The position numbers and the translations under genes were made by a program. Shown here one piece after another: positions 1 to 12,490 of a stretch of DNA of 64,000 bases; within the stretch, counting starts at the first letter, position 1; each line of letters starts with the position of its first letter. Source of the stretch: Apoda limacodes (Eukaryota > Arthropoda > Insecta > Lepidoptera > Limacodidae); NCBI GenBank assembly GCA_946406115.1, contig OX291544.1:9734001-9798000 (forward strand), written 5' to 3'. The notes under the pieces were generated by a model. The model saw only the letters and a list, made by a program, of their open reading frames with translations. It had not been told where the DNA came from and made no database searches.

Positions 1-1120
1 AGGATCTGGTTTAGCAGATAGCTGCCGGCATAGTTGATGAACGGAGGGGACGTCATCGCCTATGGACTCGATGTGCCTATCCCATGATTTTCCGGCGTGG
101 TCGTCCAGTGCCCGTTTTACTTTGGTTATCAGTCGGTTTAATTTGGTTATCCTCGTTGGGCATCTTGTGCGCTGCCAGTGCATACGAACTTTCCTTTTCT
201 CGCGTATAAGCTCCTGGATCCACACTGGGATAGGATTCCTCCCACCACGGTGTGGAACGGTGTGCGATGCTTTGTCTAGGGCGCTTCGTATGCTCGTCGA
301 CAAGAGTGCGGCTGAATTGTTGACCTCTTTAGCGTTTGCCATTGAACCGAGAGGGGCGGTGTCCTGTAAAACTTCCTGGAAAGTCTCCCAATTGGTTTTT
401 CGGCGCGTGCGTGCTCTTGTAGGGAGCTCCTCGAGGGTGAGAAGAACGAGCCGATGGTCTGATGAAAGCTCATGTAGGACCTCTTGAGTAGGCGGTGTTC
501 GTAGACCTTTGTAGACCACAATATCTAAAATGTCCGCTAGTAGTCCGTTGCTAGTTCTTCTCGTCCTTCCTGTAGTCGAAATAGTTTGGGATGGCATATG
601 GTGTATTTTCCTGGAGGTGAGTCTCGCTAATTAGTGCGACATCCACGCTATGGTCCTCCAGGAAAAGCTGCAACAGGCGTATTTTTCCTTGTAGGGTGGA
701 GGCGTTCCAGTTAATTATCCTCAGAGGCTCACTTCCCATGTGTTCCCACGAGTTTGAGTACACCTCTAAGGGCAATGGCTTCCGCGTTTCCACCGGTCTT
801 GATTGCTTGAAGCAATTCTTGGATGATACTGATGGATGTTTCTAGTGAGCTGGAGTCTTTCTCGGTTGCTGTAGGAGCTGGAGTTCTCTTTGGATTGGTT
901 GCCTCTTCAGTCCCAGTCGGCTTTTTACCCTTTTTCCTCTCTTTTTTTCAGGCGTGGATGTGGTCGCCTTGGCCTGGGGATCGTTTGCCGGGGCCATCAG
1001 TGATGCAGGCGCTGACTCCTCCACAGTTGTCTGCGCTACCGTTGTTTTGCCGATCCTAGTGAGCGGAACGGTGCCTGCTTTCTTGTTCCGCATCTCACGG
1101 CGAAACACAGGACAGAATCT
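1..1120 (-). mobile_element. Jockey-clade LINE relic (ORF1 tail, ORF2 endonuclease region)
   Basis: Read on the minus strand, this stretch runs from the end of an ORF1-like protein (1108-842, rich in Lys, Pro and Thr) into the start of ORF2 (from 793). ORF2 begins with an apurinic-endonuclease motif, RIINWNASTL, followed by DVALISETHL, the Asn and Glu metal-binding motifs of LINE endonucleases. After frameshifts around 550-520, the frame covering 245-1 gives an open segment with PVWIQELIREKRK and WQRTRCP, typical of the linker between endonuclease and reverse transcriptase in Jockey-clade elements. The element leaves the window at base 1, so the reverse transcriptase is not seen. The overlapping plus-strand ORF at 62-487 is a shadow. 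The clade is inferred from motif style; that it is a LINE is clear. Confidence 0.8.
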
Positions 1121-1306
1121 ATACGGAAATCTCGTTCTATTTTATACTATTCTTAGCTACCTCCCCTCCCGTACCCCACCGATGCCCCGCTCCATACGCT
1201 CGCCACAAACTTTTATTAATATTTTTTACAATTAACTATTTACATCCTTATACCTAATTACATACTACTAAACTATATTTTTTTCGAGACAGCTCGTAAT
1301 GCTGTA

Positions 1307-1405
1307 TTTGGACTGCGACACAGCTAACGAATGCACCCGAAGGACTTGAAGAATGGTTTGGACTGGGATACAGCTAACGAATGCACCCGAAGGACTTGAA
1401 GAATG
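1307..1405. repeat. 50-bp direct tandem duplication
   Basis: Two copies of a ~50-bp unit (core GCTAACGAATGCACCCGAAG) stand head to tail, with CAGCTAACGA at 1321 and again at 1371. They differ by about two bases, so the duplication is fairly recent. Confidence 0.85.
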
Positions 1406-1471
1406 AACCAGCGACTAATGTAAATAACAATAAATTGAACGTGATGGTGAAGGCCGATCTCACAGACGAGG

Positions 1472-1572
1472 GACCTTATTGGGAGCAGTCTCGAGCTATT
1501 CAGTCTACTTGCATACATTTTGCTCTCGAATTCCAGAGTCCGAAAAGTTCGAGACTTTTCCCAATAAGGTAT
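1472..1572. repeat. Imperfect inverted repeat (hairpin)
   Basis: The left arm has ACCTTATTGGGA and GTCTCGAG; the right arm has the complement CTCGAAC..GAGAC and TCCCAATAAGGT. The arms enclose roughly 50 bases. It could be a small MITE core; no clear target-site duplication was found. Confidence 0.55.
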
Positions 1573-1599
1573 CTGACCTCACACTGCTCGTTAAAATTG

Positions 1600-3660
1600 T
1601 TCCTTTACACAGAGACAGAGTTTTATCAGAAAGGTTTAAACGATCTTTCTATTAGATGGAAAATTTGTTTAAATAACGAAGGTAAATACTTTGACTAAAT
1701 GAATATATTTCATCCTACAAAAAAAAAATATATAAATTTTTCGGCATGCTTTTAAAGAGGTAAAATTTGTAAGTTTGGATATTTGTGTACAGCGATAACT
1801 TCTTAAGCTACTGAATCGATTCCAAAAAGCTTTTACAAAAAGATAGGTACTCAGTACCTGAGTAACAAAGACTATAAAATTTGATTAGAATAAGTTTTTT
1901 AGTTCGAGCTATTAATATTTGTAAATGAAGTTGTAAGAAACAAGGCACTGTTATTTCGAGTTTCAATGAAGCCATAAGGTGACCTAATTTTTAGCAAAGG
2001 GATTGCTGTAGGGACTTAATTACTTAACAATATACAGAATATTTTTATCTTTCCTAATCGAAAGTTCCACGGGAATAAATTTTTTGGTGATACTTTTTCG
2101 CACGTCGTAATTGTGTCGATTCCGTGGAAAGAAAAGGAACTGGGCAGAACAAAGAATTCTTTTGTTTTGATTAAAAGTTCCCACGGTAATAGGTTCTTCT
2201 GCAGCTGAAGCGGAATTCGTCGTTACGAATATAATTTAAAAAGTTTTAAAATAAAATTTTGATCAGTCGATACGTATTTAAAATTTAAAAAAAGTGTTGT
2301 GAAAAACACGAACGTTAATCTCAATACCATAATATAAGATCGTTATCATCTCGGAATTAGATGACTGTTACTGAATTAAAATAGGCACCAAGGCCGTACG
2401 TAATGGAAATCTTTCGAAAGAGACCCAAGTTAAGCAATTGTAATTATTTATTCCAGAATTCATGTTCTTTTAGCACCTGTATATGTACTACAAATCGTAA
2501 TTAGCTTCATAAAAAAATTATGAACTTGTCCACTACGCTATTGTAAAGTAGTCCTGTTTTGTGCCGGCATGGTGTTAGGTTTACTACTCATCACCTTTGA
2601 GGGATGGAACATACTAGGCGAAACGTGAATGTTACGAGAGTAGTAGTAATTAATATCAACGTTTGTTATATCTCTAACCATCCTTTCAGGACATAATGTC
2701 GTGATGGTATATTATTATATTTGTATTATAAATAATGATTAATGATTAAAAAGGTATGTAAATAATTCCATGTACCTACTTAAATATTTTAGTAAAATAA
2801 CTTATTAACCATTTTACTATTTATATTTTCAAATGAAAAGCGAACAAAAACGTTCATATTCTGTTTAAAATATAAACAAGGTATGGTTAGAGAAAAAAGG
2901 AAACAAGGATTCATTAGAAACAAAATCCTTTGTACTTTTACAAAGGGTATAGTATTTTTAATACTTTACCTTACAATACGTTATATATTTTTTTTAAAGT
3001 TGTATTGTTTCACAAAGGGAATTATACAAAGTTGGTCACTGTCTCGAGTGGTACGTGAATTTACTTTGTTATTCATATCGCTACGGCCACAGATTAGACT
3101 CCATTTTGGGAACTATATACCTGTTGTACCTAAGTAAAATTTTTGGGCGTTGCATTTTTTTAGTTTTTGTGAATTTTTTGTTAAGTGAAATCTCTCAATG
3201 CGTTAATGTAACGGAGTTACATTTTGTTTTTTTTTGGTACTACGGCCGATGCTCTCAGAGACTATGATATAAGCCATTATTTTTTTTTTTATTTTTTCAT
3301 TTGCTGTTTACAAAAAATTTCGGCACATTTCATCTCGTGAAATCCGTTTTTGATTGCAAATACGAGCTCTTAAATTTTTTATTGATTGAATTTTTAAAAA
3401 TGTAAAGGGAAATTTAGGGAGTCTCGGAGATTATGGCAAAATTAGTTTTTTATGAAAACAATCTGCGGCGTTTACCCTTAAAAGCGCGCCACAATGTCGG
3501 CGTTCAAGACGTTTTTAAATATTTAATCGTTTATCAAATAATGCTGATTTCCTCAACGATTTATATTTTCATCGTTATATAATAGCAATGTTGGCAATTG
3601 ATTAAAATCTAAGAAAATGTGCCTGTCAGCTTCAACGTGCGACTGGAGTTTACTATTTAA
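1600..3660. other. AT-rich non-coding stretch
   Basis: No convincing gene, repeat or domain was recognised. Short ORFs here (such as 2883-3137) have the composition of random AT-rich sequence. Confidence 0.6.
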
Positions 3661-3670
3661 GTGTGATAGT

Positions 3671-3930
3671 CTCAGACCCTGGATATCATCTAAGACCAGA
3701 GTGATGATCAAAAATAATTAAACAAGCCCTAACTCGATGGGGTTACGTTATTTCATTACACAGTTGCTGTAGCCACCTTCGAGCTCTATTATCAGATCCT
3801 GGATATAATCTAAGACTGCAGTGCTTGTAAAAACAAATTTAACAAGCCCGTTCTCGATATATTATTGCATTGTCACCGAAGCTATATAAGCATACCAAAT
3901 TTTAGCAAAATTGGAGACCAAGAAATCAGA
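3671..3930. repeat. Two degenerate tandem copies of a ~120-bp unit
   Basis: TCAGACCCTGGATATCATCT at 3671 recurs as TCAGATCCTGGATATAATCT at 3791. Both are followed by ACAAGCCC(T/G) and TCTCGAT-like segments. A third weak start (TCAGATCTTGCATG) lies near 3926. It has the look of a dispersed lepidopteran repeat; the family is not identified. Confidence 0.65.
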
Positions 3931-3939
3931 TCTTGCATG

Positions 3940-4870
3940 CGTAACACTATGTCCACATGCAGAGTGGTACCGGTAAAAGCTGATTTTTCTCCACATAAAA
4001 TTTCAATTCAAATGAGGAGGGTCGTAAGCTTGTTTGCCTCCTTCGTGGTATAAAAAAAAGAAGTATGTATATTAACACATCATCAAAGAAAAAACAATCA
4101 TTTTTAACGCATTTTTTTATTAATTGATATAGTTTTGGATACACCCATCCAATTACTTAAAAGAACCGTTTTTAAAGTAATAATAGATAAAGTTGAATTT
4201 GTGCCGTGAAAGTGACGAAATGGGAGGATCGTGTGTTTAGAGACAGTTAGCGACTAAACGGCCCTTTGCCCTTTATGGGTACAGGTTAAGATATTTTTGT
4301 ATAATGCGGCAGGAAAATGTACATGTGTAGACAATACACATACTAATTTTCGATGTCTTTTTGCTATATATAAACAATTTTTTGTTTGTAAAATGCACTA
4401 AAATATTTGCAAGTATATTAAATCTGATAGATGAACGAAGAAAACACAGTGTTAAAGAGATATTATTGATCTTAAATATATTTTTCTTACTCGTTTCTTA
4501 ATCATTATTTGGCTAATCTATTGAGGAGAGGATCTTATTTTTCTGTAGGAAAATCTATTTGTTACCCTAATTTAAGTGCAATGCTTATGCTAAATTTGCT
4601 AGCAATTGTCTGTAGAAAACTGGCTGGATACATAAACGTAGGTATACATTATAGGTTTTTTTTGAGGTTGTGTTTTAATTATGTTTAATACTAAATAGTT
4701 TAAAGAAAATGAAATGATAATGTAAATGTAGAAAGTATTACATATGACATCATGTAGCTAAGAATGACAAGATCGTGTAATTAGATTGCTGAATGTTGCA
4801 TCACACAATGTTGTGTCATCAAAAAGTTAAACAGTGATAACTAGCACGATTTTATTCACAATCAGTCTTT
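3940..4870. other. AT-rich non-coding stretch
   Basis: I see nothing beyond AT-rich sequence and short random ORFs. Confidence 0.55.
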
Positions 4871-4872
4871 AC

Positions 4873-5092
4873 GCTACGCACAAAATCGTATAGAGCGCTT
4901 CATAAATATTCGTAGAAAGCGCTACGCATAAAAATTGTAGAAAGTGCTACATACATGACCGTAGAAAATGCTACGCACAAAATCTTAGCAATAGCTACGC
5001 ACAAAATTCTGTAAAGTGCTACGAACAGGACCGTAGTGAGAGCTACGCACGACATTATTCTAAACAGAGCTAAGTAAAAGATTGCAGCAAAT
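4873..5092. repeat. 24-bp minisatellite, about nine units
   Basis: Units begin at 4873, 4897, 4921, 4946, 4970, 4994, 5018, 5042 and 5069. Seven are 24 bp, one is 25 bp and one is 27 bp. The approximate consensus is GCTACGCACAAAATCGTAGA plus four bases. In the best units CTACG and CGTAG are complementary around an eight-base loop, so each unit can form a small hairpin. Units have diverged by several substitutions each, so the array is old. It is not a CRISPR array: the units abut without spacers. Confidence 0.9.
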
Positions 5093-5297
5093 GCAAACTA
5101 AGTCGTTGAGAGTGATGTGGGCGACGTGTATATTGTTACTATGAACGGCAAATAGCACATGTAGTGGCATGCAAAAAAAATTGTAGAGACATGCCAAAAA
5201 ATTACGCAAAACAATGTATTATTCATACGTTGCTATGACCTATGAATATGTGCAGGTTACTATGACAGATTTTTGAATACATTTAACAGCTATTATT

Positions 5298-5480
5298 TAG
5301 GGTTCCGCACACAACCCGTACTGGACCCTACTTCTAAGTCTACGTTTTCGGTAGAATTGTAATAGGTAAAATGTTACAATTTGGACAGAATATTATAGCA
5401 GCGTTTATGCTACCAGATAATAACTAAAAAACCTGTAAAGTGCGAGTCAGACTCGGACACCGAGCGTTTCCTAACATCAC
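5298..5480. repeat. Fragments of the GTGCGAGTCGGACTCGC-type lepidopteran repeat
   Basis: TTAGGGTTCCGCAC (5298) and GTGCGAGTCAGACTCGG (5441) match the end and head motifs of a dispersed repeat found complete at 17640-18130 and 47524-47790. Here the pieces are rearranged and degraded. Confidence 0.5.
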
Positions 5481-5489
5481 AGAATGCAC

Positions 5490-6300
5490 GAATCTGACTT
5501 AAACGGGTATTTATTTGTTGTTTTATTATAGAGGTTATAGCGTATATATTATATAAAAATATAATCGTTTTAAGTTTCTACAATAAAGCAAAAACAAAAA
5601 AAATTGTATGGGCACTTCGATTTATACTCTTTTTTTTATTATTGGTTAATAAAATCCGCCTTCATAAAACATTTTTTATTAAAAACTTCAGGATTATACC
5701 TACTTCAGACAAGGCTCCGTTGGCACCCCTATGGTTAAGAAATGTTTAGTTGATGAGACTCTAGCGTAAAACTCTAATAAATAATAGAATCAGACCAAAT
5801 GTAAGTCGGACTTGCGCTAAAAATCAGAAATATAATACACAGAATTAATGTCAAATCTTGGTTTAGACATCCATACTTTCTAGAATTACTTATGTGGTTT
5901 TCTAAAAAATGGCACCAATTAGCACTATTTAGCAAAAACGTATTAACAACATGACATGAAATTTACACAGTGGGTGGGTCTGACTCCCACTTTGCAGAAA
6001 ATAAATTGGTTTAACGTTAAATTCCATACTCAAAATACAAAGAACATTGTTCTTCGTCCATATATAGTTCACCCGACAACCAAGAGCAACGGAAAAATAT
6101 GTGTTGTATTTTTATTCATTCTTGGATTCCTATAAGTTCTTATTTTTATAGCGTACTAGCTGGAGAATATAGTTATATTACAAAAAAGTCATGAATAATT
6201 TGGTTAGTTCGTGTATTTCCCACGGCTCAACTAAACAGTTATAAATAAGGAAACAAAGTTCCGAGTGGTTTGTAAAAAGTAATAAATACCGAACAACAAT
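5490..6300. other. AT-rich non-coding stretch
   Basis: No gene or repeat recognised. Confidence 0.5.
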
Positions 6301-6309
6301 AAAGGTACT

Positions 6310-6490
6310 ATATATTTTAATATTATTATTACACACAGCGCCGTCGGTCCCAAAGTAAGCAAAGCTTGTGTTATGGTTACCAGTATTAGTGGTTAATTTT
6401 TTTTTGTAAATACATACATAATATACGTAGAAAACACATAGTCTCAAGAAAAACACGGATAATAAATGTTTGCCTTGTGCGGGGTGTCTG
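6310..6490 (-). mobile_element. SINE fragment (body of a tRNA-derived SINE)
   Basis: On the minus strand this resembles the body of the SINE at 41476-41744: both share the GGTCCCAAA(G/C)TAAGCAAA(G/A)CTTGT block, the ACATA..GTA..AAAC region and the AATGTTT.CCTTGTGC block read on the plus strand. The tRNA-like head (box A and B) is missing or eroded, and it breaks into the GCGGGGTGTCTGCCACGG sequence. Confidence 0.55.
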
Positions 6491-6529
6491 CCACGGAGCA
6501 GACGAATTAGTAATAAAACACAGTTTTTT

Positions 6530-7165
6530 TTAAAATTGATGATTAGGCGTGTAGCTAGACCATGTTATAGAAATATTTGCAAGTAATGTAAAAAATAGAT
6601 AAATAAATAATAAACGTGTATGCCCGATGCTTTATTGCCCGATGCTTTATTGGAATGTCCTTAAGGCGTCATTATGGTATAAATTATTTAAGAAGTATAT
6701 AACAAATATATCTCATTGTAATGTAAATAAAATTGTTTAATGATTTTTAGTACATTGACTTGGTTATTGTTAATGTTAGTAATAGTAGTAGTCGCAGTAG
6801 TAGTAGTAACCAGAAGGCCAGAAAGCCCTTCATCGCCCTGTTAATTTATTAACTCGTAGTGAAAAACATCACCTGAATTTGATTTTGATGAGAACAAATG
6901 GATTTATAATTGCACGGGAAATCCTTATCATAAATCAAATTGGGGATAGTTACCGAGATAAGAATCAGATGGTGTTTCGAATGCTTTCTGTATTATTATT
7001 TGAAATTAACAAGTGCTTCACGGGTTGATCTATATACCTTGGGAATTGTTAACTTTTCTGTGTTATATTTCATATTACCTATACAACATTATTTAAGTAT
7101 TATTTGTTTATAGAATTTATTTCTGTTTAGTCACCTAGCTTTGTTTCACTTTTTATAAAAAAAGA
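6530..7165. other. AT-rich non-coding stretch with short (AGT)n tract
   Basis: Contains an imperfect AGT trinucleotide run near 6777-6812. Nothing else is recognised. Confidence 0.5.
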
Positions 7166-7170
7166 TTATA

Positions 7171-7335
7171 ACACTAAGGTGGCAAATAATCTAACGGTTC
7201 ACCTGATGGTAAGCGCTCACCGCAGCCATAGATGCTTGCAACCCAAAGCGCATTACTCGCGCATTGCGGACCCCTTAAAAAGCTTATTAATTATTTTTGG
7301 AAGAACCCTATATTATAGTCTTCTAAAGCGTCACA
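7171..7335 (-). mobile_element. CR1/Jockey-like LINE, 3' UTR fragment (copy A)
   Basis: CTAAGGTGGCAAATAA, CCTGATGGTAAGCG and GAAGAACCCTATA align in order with the tail of the longer LINE copy at 29381-30165. That copy shows that this widespread repeat is the antisense 3' UTR of a LINE. Degraded. Confidence 0.75.
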
Positions 7336-7339
7336 TTTA

Positions 7340-8820
7340 AAAGTACCGCCTATGTAGCCTTGTCTAAGACTAAATACGCAGGATGGAGATTTTTATTTTT
7401 ACATGAAAATATCTTCTTTATTTGGTCGAGTAATAACATTTTTGTGATCGTTATTGCTATTATGCAGCTTGTTTGCCTTATTAATAGTTTACAAAAGCCT
7501 GGTGTTCCTAGTGGCGTCATCAGTTCGCAGACTTACTATACCTCGGAAACATGAAGGATGGCCACTATTTTGAAAAAAAAAGAGAAAGCAAACATTTTTT
7601 AGACAGGCTTAATACACTTTCAGTTTTTTTATAGACGATTTTCCAAATTTAAAAGATCTCTTTCACCGCAAGTGTATCGTTGCAATACAATCACAATATA
7701 TTCTTAAAGCAATTGGGACAGCCCGGTAAGCCTCGCTTTTTGCCTTATAGTCAATCAAAAGTAATATGTGTATTAAATACATCTTTAATGTAACTATTAA
7801 CTATCAAAATATAAAACATTTATCTTCGCTCTATAAAATCAACTCACTTCGACACAGAAATTAGGTTGTCGGTAACATAAAAGTCTTTGCCCTTAATAGC
7901 ATCATGAAAATTGTATCAATACCGCAATTCGGTACAGAGGAGACAAGATCAAACGCTTTATTTAAACAATACACTTCGTTTCTAATGCCAATAAGAATAA
8001 GGTACCAATTCCTTTAGATTTAGTGTTTCATATATACTCGGGTGAATGCTCCACTTTTCAGTCCTGTTGAGTGTGGACGTTTCTGCTCTCGACGTTTCAG
8101 TACTCTTCAGACTTCGATTTGGCGCCAAATTTTAGGTCTCGACTGTTCTCATTAGGGAATGTTCGCATAGGAAGGCGGTGACGGGGATTTTAGGGGTGTA
8201 AAACGGGGTGGAAAGGAGAAAAATGGGGTGTCTGGCATTTATACTGAGACGAAGCGTTTTGTTTTTAGCTCTTTATCAAGGGTGTACTTGTATGGAGCTC
8301 AGGGAGTGATGTATGTATGTAAAGGATATGTCGCTTAGTGGTATTAGAATCCCATGGTTACGAGGGTTATTCTTTAATGAATGCCCATTACGTCGAGAGT
8401 GGATTGCTTTACGTTTTATACGCTAAAATTTATTGTAGCACCTAAAGTTTTTAACTAAAAAGCTGAGCTTCGTAATTAATCTGTGTTTTTTGAGTTCTAA
8501 ATTTTTTTAAATTATAATTTTGATGTAAAAAGTATCCTTTTATTAGTATTCAATTATTTTTCTCACCATACATAAATTTTAAAATAATATACAATAAATA
8601 CATATAAGAGTAATAGTGATCCGTCATAAGCAAGACCTACTGGTTCGCTACCACTGGTACAAATTAAGGAACCTTATTACAATGCGAGCGGTATTAAGTA
8701 GTACCGCTATTGCATCCAACTTCTCATACATTAATTATTATAACATATATTTATTTAATTTTTGAGCATTATAAAATAAATAAAAAAAAATATATACATT
8801 AAATTACATATACCTTCACA
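7340..8820. other. Non-coding stretch, nothing recognised
   Basis: Mostly AT-rich sequence with a somewhat GC-richer patch near 8040-8290. No ORF or repeat could be assigned; the 64-aa ORF at 7360 looks random. Confidence 0.5.
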
Positions 8821-8824
8821 CATA

Positions 8825-9215
8825 CTTAAAAACTAGAGTCTCGTCGACAGCGGGGAACCGCCCAAGTTACCGGCAGTCAGGGCTGCATACTGAGGAAGAT
8901 CCGGACAATGCGTGCCGTGTCTTTCATTGCCTTTTGCAACAGAACCCTGAGCCAAATCTCCAACGAGAGCCTCCTGAGGTGTTCATCCAGGCTCTTCGCT
9001 ATCAGACCATTTACCGAAACGACTATCGAGGCCATTGCCGAATCACAATGCCTCATGAACCCAGTCAAGGTACTTGCTAAGCTTTTTCTCTTTCGTCTTG
9101 CAGAATAGTGATATCAACAGGCACTGCTCTGCGTTGGATTTGGTCGACCACCCCGATATCAGGCCTATTGCAAACAATAGTCCTATCCGTGATGATAGAT
9201 ATATGATTATATTAT
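8825..9215 (-). mobile_element. R4/Dong-like LINE, C-terminal ORF2 relic
   Basis: On the minus strand the frames encode CNRPDIGVVD and RRAVPVDIT, then (other frame) KLSKYLDWVHEAL, then [16 protein letters not shown] and TARIVRIFLSMQP before a stop. This order is the C-terminal end of a lepidopteran LINE ORF2. The RPD..D and VD motifs suggest a restriction-like endonuclease, as in R2/R4/Dong/NeSL-type elements. At least one frameshift separates the parts. It is homologous to 45090-45432, including the 3' UTR motif ACTCTAGTTTTTAAGT. Confidence 0.7.
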
Positions 9216-9533
9216 TATTTCCAGTATTCACAGCATAGGCTGGTATGTTGGTTCCATGCAAGGGTATACACCAAATGCTATTATACACCAAAGACTCATT
9301 AGTTTCTAAGGTAAATGAGTTATTGTAGACATAAATTTTATGGGTCACAAAGCATGAGTCAGTTACAACAGATTTTTGTAAATATTATAATATAAATTGC
9401 TTAATATTCAGCAATTTCAGATTTCAAAACAATGTAATCCGTATAAGTCCAGTAGTAGATATTATTATTGGTATAATTATTATTTTTCTTAATTCCACAT
9501 TAATTTTCGTATTTTTTTACGTAAATTATTCAA

Positions 9534-10265
9534 AAATCCGGCCAAGTGCGTGTTGTATTGTAGGCTTCCGTAGTTTCCTGTCACAATTTTTTACTACTCC
9601 AAGTACATTTTATAAGTTAGTCAACTTGTTAACTTGTAAAGCCTATTTAGCTGTGATGGCTTTGTTTTAATTGCGTTACATATACTACTGCCGTGAATTT
9701 TTTCACAAATCCAAAAGCAACCATATAGCTTGGACATAGACACACTTGACACTTGAATTGGCACTTTAAAAGTTAATATTTCGCACACGGACTCTTGAAT
9801 CAAAAATTGGTTTAGGCACACCCACAATATTTTTGGACGACCTATCAAATGACACCTGAGGGATAGGCGAGAAAAGTCATAGAATAGGTATTAATATTAA
9901 ATCATCGGTGATTAGTCAAGGTTTAATTTTCATACTTTTTCAGCGTTATTGCATGTCTGCCACTGCGAATGCAAAGCAATACTGAATGTCTAATAATTTT
10001 TAATTTTTTTTTAATTTTTACTATTGTTATTTTCGTTTAAATGTTTATTATAATTTCTAAAGCATAACTTTATATACTTAATTGAATATTTTGACATACC
10101 ATAATTTATTTTGAACTATTATGTAATGACTTGTAACATTGTTATGAATAAATCTGTATCTGTATACCTATGTATAGTCTCTAAATAAGTCGCGGACAGA
10201 CAGACAGACATACGACCGGACATGGCAAAACATTAAGGTTTCCTTATTGATTACGGAACCCTAAA
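9534..10265 (+). repeat. Lepidopteran dispersed repeat (GGCCAAGTGCG head, GGAACCCTAAA tail)
   Basis: The head CCGGCCAAGTGCGTGTTG lies at 9537 and the tail with GACAGACAGACA, GGTTTCC and TACGGAACCCTAAA lies at 10193-10265. The same head and tail bracket other copies in this window (47524-47790, tail at 18050-18130, heads at 22946 and 57366). I know the family as a common lepidopteran repeat but cannot assign a class. The interval is longer than other copies, so it probably holds an insertion. Confidence 0.6.
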
Positions 10266-10479
10266 TTGAAAAAGGATAAATGTATTTGTTTTATTTTTTG
10301 AGCCACCATACGTAAAAACGGTTCTCAAAAAATTTAGCTCATAATAATTTAACAGCTGTCGTAGCTGCAGTACGCCTAGGCCTTTTCTTGAAGAATAAGG
10401 TTAAGTCCATAGTTAGTTAGTCAGGTAGGCGTTCGTTTTCCGCACTTAGCCCCAAAACTTCCCCCCAAGAGTGATTTTA

Positions 10480-10810
10480 CGAAGAGCGTATTTGCTGGAT
10501 TCGTATTATTTACGGCCTTACCTTCGGCACGGCCTGCAAACTCTACTCATCCAGCAAATGCTTACGGCCTCAACAGTAATGTACTATTGTTACACTTCAG
10601 TAATATTAGTATGTTTATATCAATAAAGATGCATTTTTTAACCGAATAAAAATTCGTCTGTATCCTACTCACACTTGACGTTATTTAAGTAGCCTTTGTC
10701 CTTGCCCAAGCTGCAAGCCTATTAACTTGCCAAATGTCATAGAGATCGGTTCAAAGATATGGCAGCGCATAAAAAACGAACAAACAAACATTTTTATATA
10801 TAAGATTATA
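10480..10810. repeat. Degraded repeats, including an inverted TTTGCTGGAT pair
   Basis: GTATTTGCTGGAT (10489) and ATCCAGCAAATGCT (10549) are inverted arms about 60 bases apart. The end at 10735-10805 (CAAAGATATGG, AACAAACAAACATTTTTATAT) resembles the 3' tail of a non-LTR element. Families not identified. Confidence 0.4.
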
Positions 10811-12490
10811 TCAAAACAGCCCAAGTTTCAAGAGAATGAAAAAATAATTTGTTACTTTTATATTTATCAAAGGTATTAAAAAAATTAGCTAAAATTAAAA
10901 ATCAAGTCTAGTATTTTATATAACACATGAAACGTTGAGATATTAATTGAACAACATTAAAAATCATACCGAAGGGTATGAAACATATCCAAAACGAAGA
11001 GCTTTTAAAGCGTAAACTAATTAACTTTCCCTGGGGATCCTTTTATCGTTGGGGTAAAAGCTCGGCAAAGGTAAAAAGCTCGCGCTGTTTCATTTATCTC
11101 ACAATTAGATGAAAATATTTTTTGGGAACGCCTTGACTTTTCGCTGATGCATATTATTTCCAATTTACTGAATATTAAGACTGAATTTCTGTAATACAGT
11201 GCATATTTTTTAACGTAAATCTTTTTTAAATAAAGTTAGTATTTTTTAAAAAAAGAACTCTCATTAGTAAGAAATTTTATTCACAAAATATGTCATATAT
11301 TTTGTAAATATTTTTTTTTTTATTTCAGGTTTCCAGGTTTTCAAACATTTTTACTAACTTCCAATGCTAAATTTTTAAAGTCATACATTGATTTAATTTA
11401 GAAATGAAACTAGATCGATTTATGAAATGAAAAAATTAAACATTTGCTATTTCTGGGAAAACGTCAGATTTTTCTAGCTCCTATAGTTCAGAAGTTGCCT
11501 ATACTGTCTTATTTAAAGGAATGGTCCTGTATGATAATGAAGGTTACTTAAATTTTATGAACTCACCAAAGACATATTTTGTTACAGCTTGCCTGAATGG
11601 ACGCTTAAATCACCATAATTATTTGTGCGTTGTTTTTGCCGACAAGTCAAGTCTTTAAGCATCTTATCACTTCCTTCTTGAAAAAATCCGAGTTTAGGCC
11701 CTAGGGAAAGAAAAACCTTGATAGGGGAGCTCATTCTACCATCACTTAGATGATTTGTTTAAACAAGTATCTCTAAAACACAGTGTGGTATACTTATTAT
11801 TCATAAATTGTCTAAGCATACTTCTAGAATTTTATTTAATTAGGAAATTGACATCAAAACTTAGCACCGCTTAAGAAAACATATTCATAGTTGTACAGCT
11901 GTCAATGAAAATAAAAATGTAAAACCTATTAGGCTGGTAACACCGTATAAAGCGTTGAGTAGGCGTGGTCTGCCGCCGGCATCTGGAGCCGACGGGCAGA
12001 CGGCCTTAATTAACTGTGCGCCATTAAGGCCCCGTCGCCCCGCGGTGGTCTATGTTTCTTGACAGACCTAAGCTTTATTTGCTTCACTCTAATATGTCAG
12101 ACACTGATAGGAAAAATTTTGCACGTTAAGATACATTTAAGTTAACATATAATATAATAATAATATTAAAAAATTAAATAAAATATATTAGGCATATCTT
12201 CAGACAGAGACGTTTTGGAGTAGAGACTACATTGCTCAGCTCACCCTCAACCAGGTGGTCCAATTACCTTAAAAATTTATGAAAAAAATACTTCGCCTCC
12301 AAAACCCCACGACAAAGCAAATAAATAAACCTTACGTGGAACATTGAGCTAAATGTTTCTTCTTCTTGAAACGAAATGCCAAAAATTTGCAACGAAGATA
12401 CTTACAAGATAATAAATTTTCCAGGAGAAAAGTCTTCAAGGAGAAGAAGATACTTATAAATTTTTTACCCAGCTGAAACGTCGGAAAATA
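10811..12490. other. Non-coding stretch with one GC-rich patch
   Basis: AT-rich and without convincing genes. A GC-rich segment at 11930-12070 (GTCTGCCGCCGGCATCTGG onward) stands out and is probably a repeat fragment. A further CR1-like 3' UTR trace (GAGCTCATTCTACC near 11728) is very weak. Confidence 0.45.

Noticed and set aside
62..487. 141-codon plus-strand ORF at the left end
   Set aside because: It lies antisense to the Jockey-like ORF2, whose minus-strand frames carry the recognisable motifs.
4873..5092. Regular short repeat resembling a CRISPR array
   Set aside because: Units abut without unique spacers, vary in sequence, and lie in a eukaryotic genome with introns.
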